NCBI GenBank assembly: GCA_937996755.1
Contig: CALKUS010000264.1
Location: 1 to 25,456, forward strand
Source: an uncultured Pseudomonadota bacterium
GTDB taxonomy: Bacteria > Pseudomonadota > Gammaproteobacteria > Xanthomonadales > Ahniellaceae
Reading direction: 5' to 3'
Length of the DNA: 25,456 nucleotides
The notes under the pieces were generated by a model, which worked only from the letters and a program-made list of their open reading frames with translations, did not search any database and was not told where the DNA came from. Position numbers and translations under genes: made by a program. This document shows, one piece after another, positions 17,261-23,966 of the stretch. Position 1 is the stretch's first letter; the number at the start of each line of letters is the position of its first letter.

Positions 17261-17281
17261 GCCGCGGCTTTCAGCCGCGGC
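17261..17281 (+). repeat. Strong hairpin 30 nt before the trxB start
   Basis: GCCGCGGCT-TTC-AGCCGCGGC is a perfect 9-bp GC-rich stem with a 3-nt loop. It looks like a REP-type relic (compare GCGGCTTCAGCCGC at 4490-4503). It lies 30 nt upstream of the trxB ATG and would fold in the leader if transcription starts upstream of it. Confidence 0.65.
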
Positions 17282-17311
17282 GCCCTCCACTCGAAATCCG
17301 CGAAAGTATAC

Positions 17312-18259
17312 ATGAGCAAGCATGCCCGCCTGCTGATCCTGGGCTCCGGTCCGGCCGGCTACAGCGCCGCCGTCTACGCCGCGCGCGCGAACCTGCGGCC
17401 CGTCATGGTCACGGGCATCGAGCAGGGCGGACAGCTCATGACGACGACCGACGTCGACAACTGGCCCGGCGACGTGGAGGGCCTGCAGGGCCCCGAGCTG
17501 ATGGATCGCATGAAGCGCCACGCGGAGCGTTTCAACACCGAGATGGTGTTCGACCAGATCATCGAAGCGGACCTGAAATCGCGACCGATCCGCCTGCGCG
17601 GCGACAACGGCGAGTACACCTGCGACGCGCTCATCATCGCGACGGGCGCATCGGCGAAATACCTCGGCATCCCGTCCGAGCAGGCGTTGCGCGGCAAGGG
17701 CGTCTCCGCCTGCGCGACGTGCGACGGATTCTTCTTCCGCGAGCAGGACGTCGCGGTGATCGGCGGCGGCAACACGGCCGTGGAAGAAGCGCTCTACCTC
17801 GCGAACATCTGCAGGACCGTGACGCTCGTGCACCGCCGCGACAAGCTGAAGTCCGAGAAGATCCTGCAGGATAAACTCTTTGAGCGAGAGCGCAGCGGCA
17901 AGGTGAAGATCCTCTGGAACCACGCGGTCGACGAAGTGCTCGGCGACGAGACGGGCGTGAACGGCCTGCGCGTCGTCAGCACCACGGACGGCAGCAAGAA
18001 GGAGCTCGCGCTCACCGGCGTCTTCATCGCGATCGGCCATACGCCGAACACCGGCCTGTTCGAAGGCCAGCTCGACATGAAGAACGGCTACATCCGCATC
18101 AAGAGCGGCCTCGATGGCGGAGCGACCGCCACGAGCGTCCCGGGCGTCTTCGCCGCGGGCGACGTGGCGGACCAGGTCTATCGCCAGGCGATCACGTCGG
18201 CGGGCTTCGGGTGCATGGCTGCGCTCGATGCGGAGAAGTACCTCGACGCGGGGCACTGA
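17312..18259 (+). CDS. trxB: Thioredoxin-disulfide reductase
   Basis: 315 residues (E. coli TrxB 321). The FAD-binding GSGPAGYSAAVYAARA is at 11-26, the redox-active CATC with C134 and C137 in SACATCDGFFF, the NADPH-binding GGGNTAVEEALYLA from 148, and the second FAD motif GVFAAGDVADQVYRQA near the end. The flavoenzyme passes electrons from NADPH to thioredoxin for ribonucleotide reductase, methionine sulfoxide reductase and peroxiredoxins. ATG at 17312 is the start that gives the conserved N terminus. The ribosome-binding site is poor (GAAAG), and a strong hairpin lies 30 nt upstream, so translation may depend on leader structure; that is inference. Divergent from ald across 191 bp in which I see no convincing promoter. 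Confidence 0.96.
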   Translation: MSKHARLLILGSGPAGYSAAVYAARANLRPVMVTGIEQGGQLMTTTDVDNWPGDVEGLQGPELMDRMKRHAERFNTEMVFDQIIEADLKSRPIRLRGDNGEYTCDALIIATGASAKYLGIPSEQALRGKGVSACATCDGFFFREQDVAVIGGGNTAVEEALYLANICRTVTLVHRRDKLKSEKILQDKLFERERSGKVKILWNHAVDEVLGDETGVNGLRVVSTTDGSKKELALTGVFIAIGHTPNTGLFEGQLDMKNGYIRIKSGLDGGATATSVPGVFAAGDVADQVYRQAITSAGFGCMAALDAEKYLDAGH

Positions 18260-18283
18260 CCTTCGCAAGGCCCGCTCGCTCTT

Positions 18284-18361
18284 GTCGTCACCCCGGCGAA
18301 AGCCGGGGCCCAGCGCCTTTCACGCAAGCCACTGGATCCCGGCTTGCGCCGGGATGACGAC
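18284..18361. repeat. 78-bp MITE-like inverted repeat (GTCGTCA ... TGACGAC) after trxB
   Basis: The termini GTCGTCA (18284) and TGACGAC (18361) are inverted. Each half also folds on itself: CCCCGGC-GAAA-GCCGGGG and ATCCCGGC-TTGC-GCCGGGAT, with the characteristic CCACTGGATCCCGG junction. Elements of the ATCCCGGCNNNNGCCGGGAT kind are dispersed in many proteobacterial genomes. It separates trxB from the acyltransferase gene; the two hairpins could stop or stabilise trxB mRNA, but no U-tract follows. Confidence 0.82.
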
Positions 18362-18394
18362 CAAATGCGCGTGCGTCGCCGGTAGAGTTTCAGC

Positions 18395-19540
18395 GTGAGC
18401 CTCGTCGCACGCATCCATCACTCGCTTGCTGAAATCCCGGCGTTCGCCTGGGCGACGCTCGCCACGCACGGCTCGCCGTTCCTCGCGCACGCCTTCCTGG
18501 ACGGCCTCGAGCGCACCGGCTGCATCCGCCGCGAGCTCGGCTGGCGGCCGCACCACGTCGCGCTGTATCGCGGCGACGTGCTCGTCGCCGCGGCGCCCTG
18601 CTACCTCAAGGCGAACTCGCACGGCGAGTTCGTGTTCGATTTCTCGTGGGCGCAGGCGCACGAGCGCGCCGGCCTCGACTACTACCCCAAGCTGCTCGTC
18701 GCGGTGCCGTACACGCCGGTGTCCGGGCCGCGGCTGCTCCTGCGCGAGGGCGAGCCGGCCGAAACGCGCGACGCGCTCGTCGCCGCGATCGAAGCCGAGC
18801 GCGCACGGATGCACGCCTCCAGCGCGCACGCGAACTTCGTGCGCGACGACAACGCGGCGGCGCTCGCACGCGCCGGCTGGCTCGCGCGCGGCGACTGGCA
18901 GTTCCACTGGGAGAACGCGGGCTATGCATCGTTCGACGACTTCCTCGGCGCGCTCGTGCACAAGCGGCGCAAGGAGATCCGACGCGAGCGCGCACGCTTC
19001 GCGGCGCCCGACTGGTCGTTCGAGTGGCTGGACGGTGCCGCGCTCGACGAGGCGGCGCTCGACTTCGTCCACGAGTGCTACGTCACCACGTTCGCCGAGA
19101 AAGGCAACTATCCCGCGCTGACGCGCGCCTTCTTCGGCCACCTTGCCGCCGCGATGCCGACGCAGGTGCGCGCGTGCATCGCGCGCCACGAAGGCCGCGC
19201 GACTGCGATGGCGTTCTGCCTGCGCGACGAGTCCACGCTGTACGGCCGCTACTGGGGCAGCCTCGCCAGCGTGCCGCTACTGCATTTCGAGGCCTGCTAC
19301 TACCAGGGGCTCGACCACTGCATCGCGCACGGCATCGCGCGCTTCGAACCCGGCGCGCAGGGCGAGCACAAGATCGCGCGCGGCTTCCTGCCCTCGCCCA
19401 CGCGCTCGTTCCACCGCATCGCACACCCCGGGTTGCGCGCCGCGATCGCGCGATCGCTCGAGCACGAGGCGCGCCACGACGCGCGCTATCGCGACGCGGC
19501 CATGGCGCATTCGCCCTATCGCCGGGACGAAGGCCCGTGA
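18395..19540 (+). CDS. FemAB-like/GNAT-fold acyltransferase of the DUF482 (PF04339) type
   Basis: 381 residues from a GTG at 18395. The C-terminal half carries the pattern I associate with this family: RYWGSLASVPLLHFEACYYQ, then HGIARFEPGAQGEHKIARGF, and FHRIAHPGLRAAIARSLEHE close to the end. The N-terminal half contains FLAHAFLDGLE and the HGEFVFDFSWAQAHERAG stretch. The family has the Fem/GNAT double fold; FemABX relatives move amino acids from aminoacyl-tRNA to peptidoglycan precursors, but the substrate of this group is not established, so I do not assign a reaction. There is no signal peptide, so it is cytoplasmic. The stop overlaps the aat GTG start by 4 bp (GTGA at 19537-19540), implying co-translation with the leucyl/phenylalanyl-tRNA-protein transferase. 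Weak GGTAGAG ribosome-binding site. Confidence 0.88.
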   Translation: MSLVARIHHSLAEIPAFAWATLATHGSPFLAHAFLDGLERTGCIRRELGWRPHHVALYRGDVLVAAAPCYLKANSHGEFVFDFSWAQAHERAGLDYYPKLLVAVPYTPVSGPRLLLREGEPAETRDALVAAIEAERARMHASSAHANFVRDDNAAALARAGWLARGDWQFHWENAGYASFDDFLGALVHKRRKEIRRERARFAAPDWSFEWLDGAALDEAALDFVHECYVTTFAEKGNYPALTRAFFGHLAAAMPTQVRACIARHEGRATAMAFCLRDESTLYGRYWGSLASVPLLHFEACYYQGLDHCIAHGIARFEPGAQGEHKIARGFLPSPTRSFHRIAHPGLRAAIARSLEHEARHDARYRDAAMAHSPYRRDEGP

Positions 19541-20277
19541 GGATCGCCGTGCCGTTCCTCGGCGACGAGGTCGATGCGCCTTTCCCGCCTGCCGCGAGCG
19601 CGTTGCGCGAGCCGAACGGGCTGCTCGCCGCGGGCGGCGACCTGGAACTGCCGCGACTCCTGAACGCCTACCGCGCAGGTGCGTTCCCGTGGTTCATGCC
19701 GGGCGAGCCGATCCTGTGGTGGTCTCCCGACCCGCGTTGCGTGTTCCTGACCGGCGAGATGCACGTGCCGCGACGCCTGCGCCGCGACCTTCGCACGAGC
19801 ACGTGGCGCGTGGAGGCCGATCGCGCATTCGACGACGTGCTCGCGGCCTGCGCCGCGCCGCGCAGCGACCACGACGCCGGCACCTGGATCACGCCGGCGA
19901 TGGCGCATGCGTACGGCGCGCTGCACGCCGCCGGACACGCGCACTCGATCGAGGTGCGCGACGCTGAAGACACGCTCGTCGGCGGCCTGTACGGCGTGGC
20001 GATCGGGCGGATGTTCTTCGCCGAGTCCATGTTTTCCGCGCGCACGAACGGCTCGAAGGCCGCCCTGCTCGGCCTCGCCCGGCGGCTTGCCACCTGGGGT
20101 TTTCCCATCGTCGACGCGCAGGTCGCGTCGGGCCACCTGTTCACGCTGGGCGCGAAGCTCGTGCACCGCGGAGAGTTCCTGGCCGCGGTTGCGACGCTCG
20201 TGGACCTGCAGGACGTGGTGGGCAGCTGGACCGGCCGGTTCGGCGCCCTGCCCGTCCCGGCGCTGGTGAACGGCTGA
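19537..20277 (+). CDS. aat: Leucyl/phenylalanyl-tRNA--protein transferase
   Basis: 246 residues (E. coli Aat 234), starting at a GTG that overlaps the previous gene by 4 bp; this gives MRIAVPFLGDEVDAPFPP. Signature segments: EPNGLLAAGGDLELPRLLNAYRAGAFPWF (25-53), ILWWSPDPRCVF (59-70), THAYG-type WITPAMAHAYGALHAAGHAHSIEV, GGLYGVAIGRMFFAESMFS, and the C-terminal DAQVASGHLFTLGAKLVHRGEF. The enzyme transfers Leu or Phe from aminoacyl-tRNA to N-terminal Arg or Lys, creating an N-degron read by ClpS-ClpAP. It is followed 101 bp later by infA, as in E. coli. The usual neighbours clpS and clpA are not found within this window. Confidence 0.96.
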   Translation: MRIAVPFLGDEVDAPFPPAASALREPNGLLAAGGDLELPRLLNAYRAGAFPWFMPGEPILWWSPDPRCVFLTGEMHVPRRLRRDLRTSTWRVEADRAFDDVLAACAAPRSDHDAGTWITPAMAHAYGALHAAGHAHSIEVRDAEDTLVGGLYGVAIGRMFFAESMFSARTNGSKAALLGLARRLATWGFPIVDAQVASGHLFTLGAKLVHRGEFLAAVATLVDLQDVVGSWTGRFGALPVPALVNG

Positions 20278-20378
20278 GCCGTTTCCGCCCGCCGGCATCG
20301 TTCCTGCTTCCGGCTGCTGGCCATCCGTGCGAGAATCCCGCGCCGTTCGCGGCACCCTGCCGCCAAAGAACCAGCTGA

Positions 20379-20597
20379 ATGTCCAAAGACGATCAAATCG
20401 AGATGGAAGGTACCGTCCTCGAGACGCTCCCGAACACGATGTTCCGGGTGAAACTCGAGAATGGCCATCTCATCACGGCCCACATTTCGGGCCGCATGCG
20501 CAAGAACTACATCCGCATCCTCACCGGCGACAAGGTGAAGGTGGAGATGACGCCGTACGACCTCACGAAGGGTCGCATCACGTACCGCATGAAGTGA
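20379..20597 (+). CDS. infA: Translation initiation factor IF-1
   Basis: 72 residues, the standard length, forming a single S1-like OB fold. The core TVLETLPNTMFRVKLENGH, ITAHISGRMRKNYIRILTGD and TPYDLTKGRITYR is nearly identical to E. coli IF-1. IF-1 occupies the 30S A site with IF-2 and IF-3 during initiation. The start at 20379 gives MSKDDQIEMEG. A GAGAAT hexamer at 20331-20336 with a TGC just upstream could be an extended -10, which would give infA its own promoter. The ribosome-binding site AAAGAA is weak, as is common for this gene. It is convergent with the sugar dehydrogenase; two palindromic repeats lie between them. Confidence 0.97.
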   Translation: MSKDDQIEMEGTVLETLPNTMFRVKLENGHLITAHISGRMRKNYIRILTGDKVKVEMTPYDLTKGRITYRMK

Positions 20598-20610
20598 AGG
20601 CAGGATGCCT

Positions 20611-20655
20611 TCATCCCGGCCAGTACATGGACGTACGGTGAACCGGGATCCAGTG
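20611..20655 (-). repeat. Variant half of the ATCCCGG MITE-like repeat after infA
   Basis: TCATCCCGGC at 20611 and CCGGGATCCAGTG ending at 20655 match the reverse complement of the right half of the 18284-18361 element. The short loop is replaced by a 22-nt stretch that contains a GTAC/GTAC mini-palindrome. A stem of ATCCCGG/CCGGGAT remains. Confidence 0.65.
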
Positions 20656-20674
20656 CTTCCACCTTGAAGCGTTT

Positions 20675-20702
20675 CGCGATCGCGGCCATGGGCCGCTCCC
20701 AC
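20675..20702 (-). repeat. REP-like unit between infA and the sugar dehydrogenase
   Basis: CGCGATCGCGGCCATGGGCC then GCTCCCAC; the reverse complement is GTGGGAGCGGCCCATGGCCG then CGATCGCG. It is almost identical to the copies at 8621-8645 and 8787-8813. Confidence 0.76.
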
Positions 20703-20707
20703 TCCCT

Positions 20708-21862
20708 CTAATCGCTCTTCGGCGATTCCGACGGCTTCGCTGCGTCAGTGGGGGTGAGGCGAAGCAGCCGCCCACCCGGCGCATCTTCCAGCGCGTAGAG
20801 GTCGCCCTTCGGCGACACCGCCAGCGAGCGGATGCGTTGCCCCATGTCGAAGCGCTCGGCTTCCGTGGCGTCGTGCCCGTCGAACGCGATGCGTACGATC
20901 GCCTTCGACGACAGCCCTGCCGCCAGCGCCGAGCCCTTCCACGCCGGGAACGCGTCGGCTTCGTAGAACAGCAGGTACGCCGGCGAGATCACCGGCGTCC
21001 ACCAGAGCTCGGGGGCGTTGAATTCCGGGCGCGTGTCGTGGTCCGGGATGACCTTGCCGTCGTAGTGGTCGCCGTTCGACACGATCGGATAGCCGTAGTT
21101 GCTGCCGCGCTCGATGAGGTTCAGCTCGTCGCCGCCCATCGGGCCCATCTCCAGCTCCCAGAGCTCGCCCTTCGCGTTGAATGCGAGGCCGAGCAGGTTG
21201 CGATGGCCGAGCGACCACACCTGCGCCGCGACGCCGCCCTGGTCCGCGAACGGATTGTCGGCGGGCAGCGAGCCGTCGTCGTTCAGGCGGATCACCTTGC
21301 CGAGGTTCGCCTTCATGTCCTGCGCCGGCTCGAAATGCTGGCGCTCGCCCGATGTGATCCAGAGCTTGCCCTGGCCGAACGCGATCCGATGGCTGTAGTG
21401 GCCGCGGCCGTCGACCTTCGGATCCTGGCGCCAGAGCACCTGCGGGCTTTCGAGCGCGCCACCGCCGTGATCGTCGAGCACGAGCTTCGCGCGCGCGACG
21501 ACCGCGCCGCGCGTGTCGTTGTCGCCGGCTTCGACGTACGAGTAGTAGACGAACGCGTTCCTTGCGTAGTCCGGATGCAGCACGACGTCGCCCAGGCCGC
21601 CCTGCCCGCCGTAGTCGACGGTCGGCACGCCGGACACGTCGCCCACCTTGCCGTCCGTGCCGAGCAGCTTCAACTTGCCCTTCTTCTCGGTGACGAGCAG
21701 GCGTCCGTCGGGCAGGAACGCCATCGCCCACGGCTCGCGGAACGTGGCTACTTCCTCGGCGGTGAACGGCTTCTTCGCGGGCTTGTCCTGGATCGCCTGG
21801 GCGGCGAGCGCAAGGCCCGGCACGGCCAACGAGAACGCGAGGACGAGGCTGGTGATGCGCAT
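20708..21862 (-). CDS. Exported PQQ-dependent aldose sugar dehydrogenase (GSDH family, YliI/Asd-like)
   Basis: 384 residues from the ATG at 21862 (GGGAG 6 nt upstream); YliI of E. coli is 371. The signal peptide is MRITSLVLAFSLAVPGLALA, so the enzyme is periplasmic. The six-bladed beta-propeller family landmarks are visible: EPWAMAFLPDGRLLVTEKKG, GGQGGLGDVVLHPDYARN with the conserved His, HYSHRIAFGQGKLWITSGER, SLGHRNLLGLAF, GDELNLIERGSNYGYPIVSNG and WWTPVISPAYLLFYE. Family members oxidise aldoses to lactones with PQQ as cofactor; whether this strain makes PQQ cannot be told from here. It occupies the spot where clpS/clpA often follow infA. Its 193-bp upstream gap is shared with the divergent secreted-protein gene; no convincing -35/-10 pair was found for it. 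Confidence 0.9.
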   Translation of the reverse strand: MRITSLVLAFSLAVPGLALAAQAIQDKPAKKPFTAEEVATFREPWAMAFLPDGRLLVTEKKGKLKLLGTDGKVGDVSGVPTVDYGGQGGLGDVVLHPDYARNAFVYYSYVEAGDNDTRGAVVARAKLVLDDHGGGALESPQVLWRQDPKVDGRGHYSHRIAFGQGKLWITSGERQHFEPAQDMKANLGKVIRLNDDGSLPADNPFADQGGVAAQVWSLGHRNLLGLAFNAKGELWELEMGPMGGDELNLIERGSNYGYPIVSNGDHYDGKVIPDHDTRPEFNAPELWWTPVISPAYLLFYEADAFPAWKGSALAAGLSSKAIVRIAFDGHDATEAERFDMGQRIRSLAVSPKGDLYALEDAPGGRLLRLTPTDAAKPSESPKSD

Positions 21863-22055
21863 GGCGAGCTCCCGGTGGCGGCCGATCCGCGTTGTACCGC
21901 GCGATCTTCGCACGCGGCTGCGTGACACATCTTTCGATGATTTGCCACGCCGTCCGTCGGGCGCGCCGAAGCGACGCGGTGTGCAGAGCTTGCGCGTCCG
22001 GAAACGGCCGGAAGATCCGCGTATGCTCGGGCCGGCTCGCCACGAGGAGCTCGCG

Positions 22056-23156
22056 ATGTCGCGATTCGCTTCAGCCGTCGTCTTGGTGCTTGGTGTCGCT
22101 GCGCTGGCGCACGCGCAGTCTCCGCGGCCGGTTCGGCCCACGGTGAACAGCACGGTCGAAACGCTGCAACCGAGGGTGCGGCTGCAACAGGACGGATGCT
22201 TCGCGTGGACGACGCCGATCGCGTCGCGACAAGGCAACACGTTCACGATCGAGCAGTCGGTGTCCCCGCGCAGTCCGTGTTCCACCGTGGCGGACGTTGC
22301 TGACGTCGTGCTCGAGCAAGTGCCGGCCGGTTCGTATCGGTTGGTTTACCGGGCGACTTCCGTGGGCACCGCACCAATCGCAGACTACAGCCAGGAGTTC
22401 TCGGTGGCGCAGGCAACGCCGCGAGGCTTGCGCGTCTTTCCCGCGAGCCCGACGGCCCTCGAACCGGTGTCCGCGCAATTCTTCCTTACGGAAGGATGCG
22501 AGCTGGTCGACGCAGTTCGTCCCGTCGACGGTGGCTTCGCCATCGTGCTGCGACGAACGGACGTCGACCCATTCCTCTGTGATGCGATTGCCTATCCGAA
22601 GTTGACGCTCGGCGCGTTCGCGCCCGGCAGCTACACGCTCAAGGTGGTCTATCGGGCGGAAGACGGCGGTGCCGAGCAGGCACGAACCCAGTTTGCCGTC
22701 TCGCCGGCCACGCTCGCTACGGTGCTTACGCCGTGGACGGACCTGTCCGGAATCTGGTCCGCGACGGACGAAGAGCCGAATACCGCGCTAGCGCTCATCC
22801 ACACGCTCGATCGCGATGCGGCCGGCCTCCTGCGCGATGCGATCGTCGGAATCTGGTACACGTACGACGACGCCGGCGCGCCAGCGTGGTACTACATCGA
22901 GGCGAATACGGAGGGTGCGAATTTCGGCACGCGCATGGTTGGAACGGTCTCGCGATATCGCAGTACGAATCCCACGGCGCCGGGATTCCAGCGCACAGCG
23001 GTCGGCGAGGCCGTCGGGACGATCCAGTTGAAGGTCTTCGACGCGGACAACCCCGACAGCATCTCGGGCACGCTCAACGGCCGCCCGTTCGACATCCGCA
23101 TCGAGCGTTTCCGCTGGACCCGCAGCGCGTGGCCGCCGCCGCGCAATGCGCCTTGA
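22056..23156 (+). CDS. Secreted protein with two two-cysteine Ig-like modules and a C-terminal Trp-rich beta domain (paralogue 1)
   Basis: 366 residues. The ATG at 22056 follows AGGAG (22045-22049) by 6 nt and gives the signal peptide MSRFASAVVLVLGVAALAHA. The mature protein has two copies of one module: residues about 38-120 with C48 and C75 and VPAGSYRLVYRAT, and about 126-216 with C148 and C175 and LTLGAFAPGSYTLKVVYRA. The cysteine spacing is 27 in both and the modules are 100 residues apart, so each pair probably forms a disulfide. The C-terminal domain (about 228-366) begins WTDLSGIWS, has IVGIWYTYDDAGAPAWYYIE, and ends IRIERFRWTRSAWP. That domain resembles the G-x-W/WFxYD-G-x-x-W type seen in exported proteins of Xanthomonadales. 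Function unknown; no catalytic residues evident. A TATGCT at 22022-22027 is a possible -10. The next gene starts 18 bp later. Confidence 0.87.
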   Translation: MSRFASAVVLVLGVAALAHAQSPRPVRPTVNSTVETLQPRVRLQQDGCFAWTTPIASRQGNTFTIEQSVSPRSPCSTVADVADVVLEQVPAGSYRLVYRATSVGTAPIADYSQEFSVAQATPRGLRVFPASPTALEPVSAQFFLTEGCELVDAVRPVDGGFAIVLRRTDVDPFLCDAIAYPKLTLGAFAPGSYTLKVVYRAEDGGAEQARTQFAVSPATLATVLTPWTDLSGIWSATDEEPNTALALIHTLDRDAAGLLRDAIVGIWYTYDDAGAPAWYYIEANTEGANFGTRMVGTVSRYRSTNPTAPGFQRTAVGEAVGTIQLKVFDADNPDSISGTLNGRPFDIRIERFRWTRSAWPPPRNAP

Positions 23157-23174
23157 CGAGCATCGGAGCCCGGC

Positions 23175-23966
23175 ATGAACCGAATCGTCTTGTTGTTGCT
23201 GATCGCACTGCTGCCAATAGCAGGCGCGAATGCGCGCCGCTACGACGTCTTTCCCGCGAATCCGACCGCGATGGAATACGTCCGGCTGCGCACGAGCGTG
23301 ATCGCCGAATGCGAGCGTTTGCGCAGCGTCGAACCCGTCACTGGCGGATTCCGCGTCAACATCACGCTGCTGAGCCTTGGGCTGCGCTGCGACGCAGTCA
23401 TTGCGGACGGGCTCGACTTCACGCTCGGTGCGTTCGCGCCAGGCACGTACCGCGTGACTACGCGCTACAACTGCATCGACTGCTCGCCGCCGGTCTGGGA
23501 CGACCCCGAGGTCACGACGTTCACGGTGTCGCCGGGCGTCGCTTCGAACGTGCCCGGCGACGACTACACGCAGCTCGACCTCTCCGGCATCTGGACGACG
23601 CCGAGCGAAGCGTTCACCGGATTCGCGTTCATCCATTCCGACGGGCTCGGCGAAAGCGGCCGCACGGCGCGCGTGACCGGGCTCTGGTACGACTACGGCG
23701 GCAACGGGCAGACCTCGTGGTCGCTGCTGCTGCTCGACGGCACGCCGAACCGGATGACCGGCCGCGTGATGCGCGCGGTGCCGAACGGGAGTGGCCTGTC
23801 GCGCACGATCACGTTGTCGCCCATCGGCGACGCGACGCTCGTGCGTACCGGCACCGATGCCTACCGCCTCGACGGCGTCGTGAACGAACGCGGCTTCGAC
23901 TTCCCGATCGAGCGTTTCCGCTGGACCCGCGCGGCGTGGCCGTCGCGCGCGCCGGATCCGCAGTGA
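23175..23966 (+). CDS. Secreted protein with one two-cysteine module and a C-terminal Trp-rich beta domain (paralogue 2)
   Basis: 263 residues; the ATG at 23175 follows GGAG by 6 nt. Signal peptide MNRIVLLLLIALLPIAGANA. The two-cysteine module at about 23-119 holds C46 and C72, with VTGGFRVNITL and FTLGAFAPGTYRVTTRY, plus an extra CIDC pair (C100, C103) not found in its neighbours. The C-terminal domain (about 134-258) runs LDLSGIWTTPSEAFTGFAFIH, VTGLWYDYGGNGQTSWSLLL and FPIERFRWTRAAWP. It is clearly paralogous to the genes on either side: the closest match is paralogue 3 (shared DLSGIWTTPSE and GFAFI), and it differs from paralogue 1 in having a single module. Its stop overlaps the next ATG (TGATG). 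The CIDC is reminiscent of a CxxC redox pair, but its position in a loop makes that speculative. Function unknown. Confidence 0.87.
   Translation: MNRIVLLLLIALLPIAGANARRYDVFPANPTAMEYVRLRTSVIAECERLRSVEPVTGGFRVNITLLSLGLRCDAVIADGLDFTLGAFAPGTYRVTTRYNCIDCSPPVWDDPEVTTFTVSPGVASNVPGDDYTQLDLSGIWTTPSEAFTGFAFIHSDGLGESGRTARVTGLWYDYGGNGQTSWSLLLLDGTPNRMTGRVMRAVPNGSGLSRTITLSPIGDATLVRTGTDAYRLDGVVNERGFDFPIERFRWTRAAWPSRAPDPQ

Noticed and set aside
13425..17315. A roughly 1,300-codon open frame on the plus strand opposite lolA, ftsK and ald
   Set aside because: It spans three recognised genes and their gaps, is Arg/His-rich and has no motif; a GC-bias shadow.
23270..23490. CIDC in paralogue 2 as a thioredoxin-like active site
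   Set aside because: There is no thioredoxin-fold context; the pair sits in a loop after the GAFAPGTY strand of a beta-rich module and is absent from the other two paralogues.
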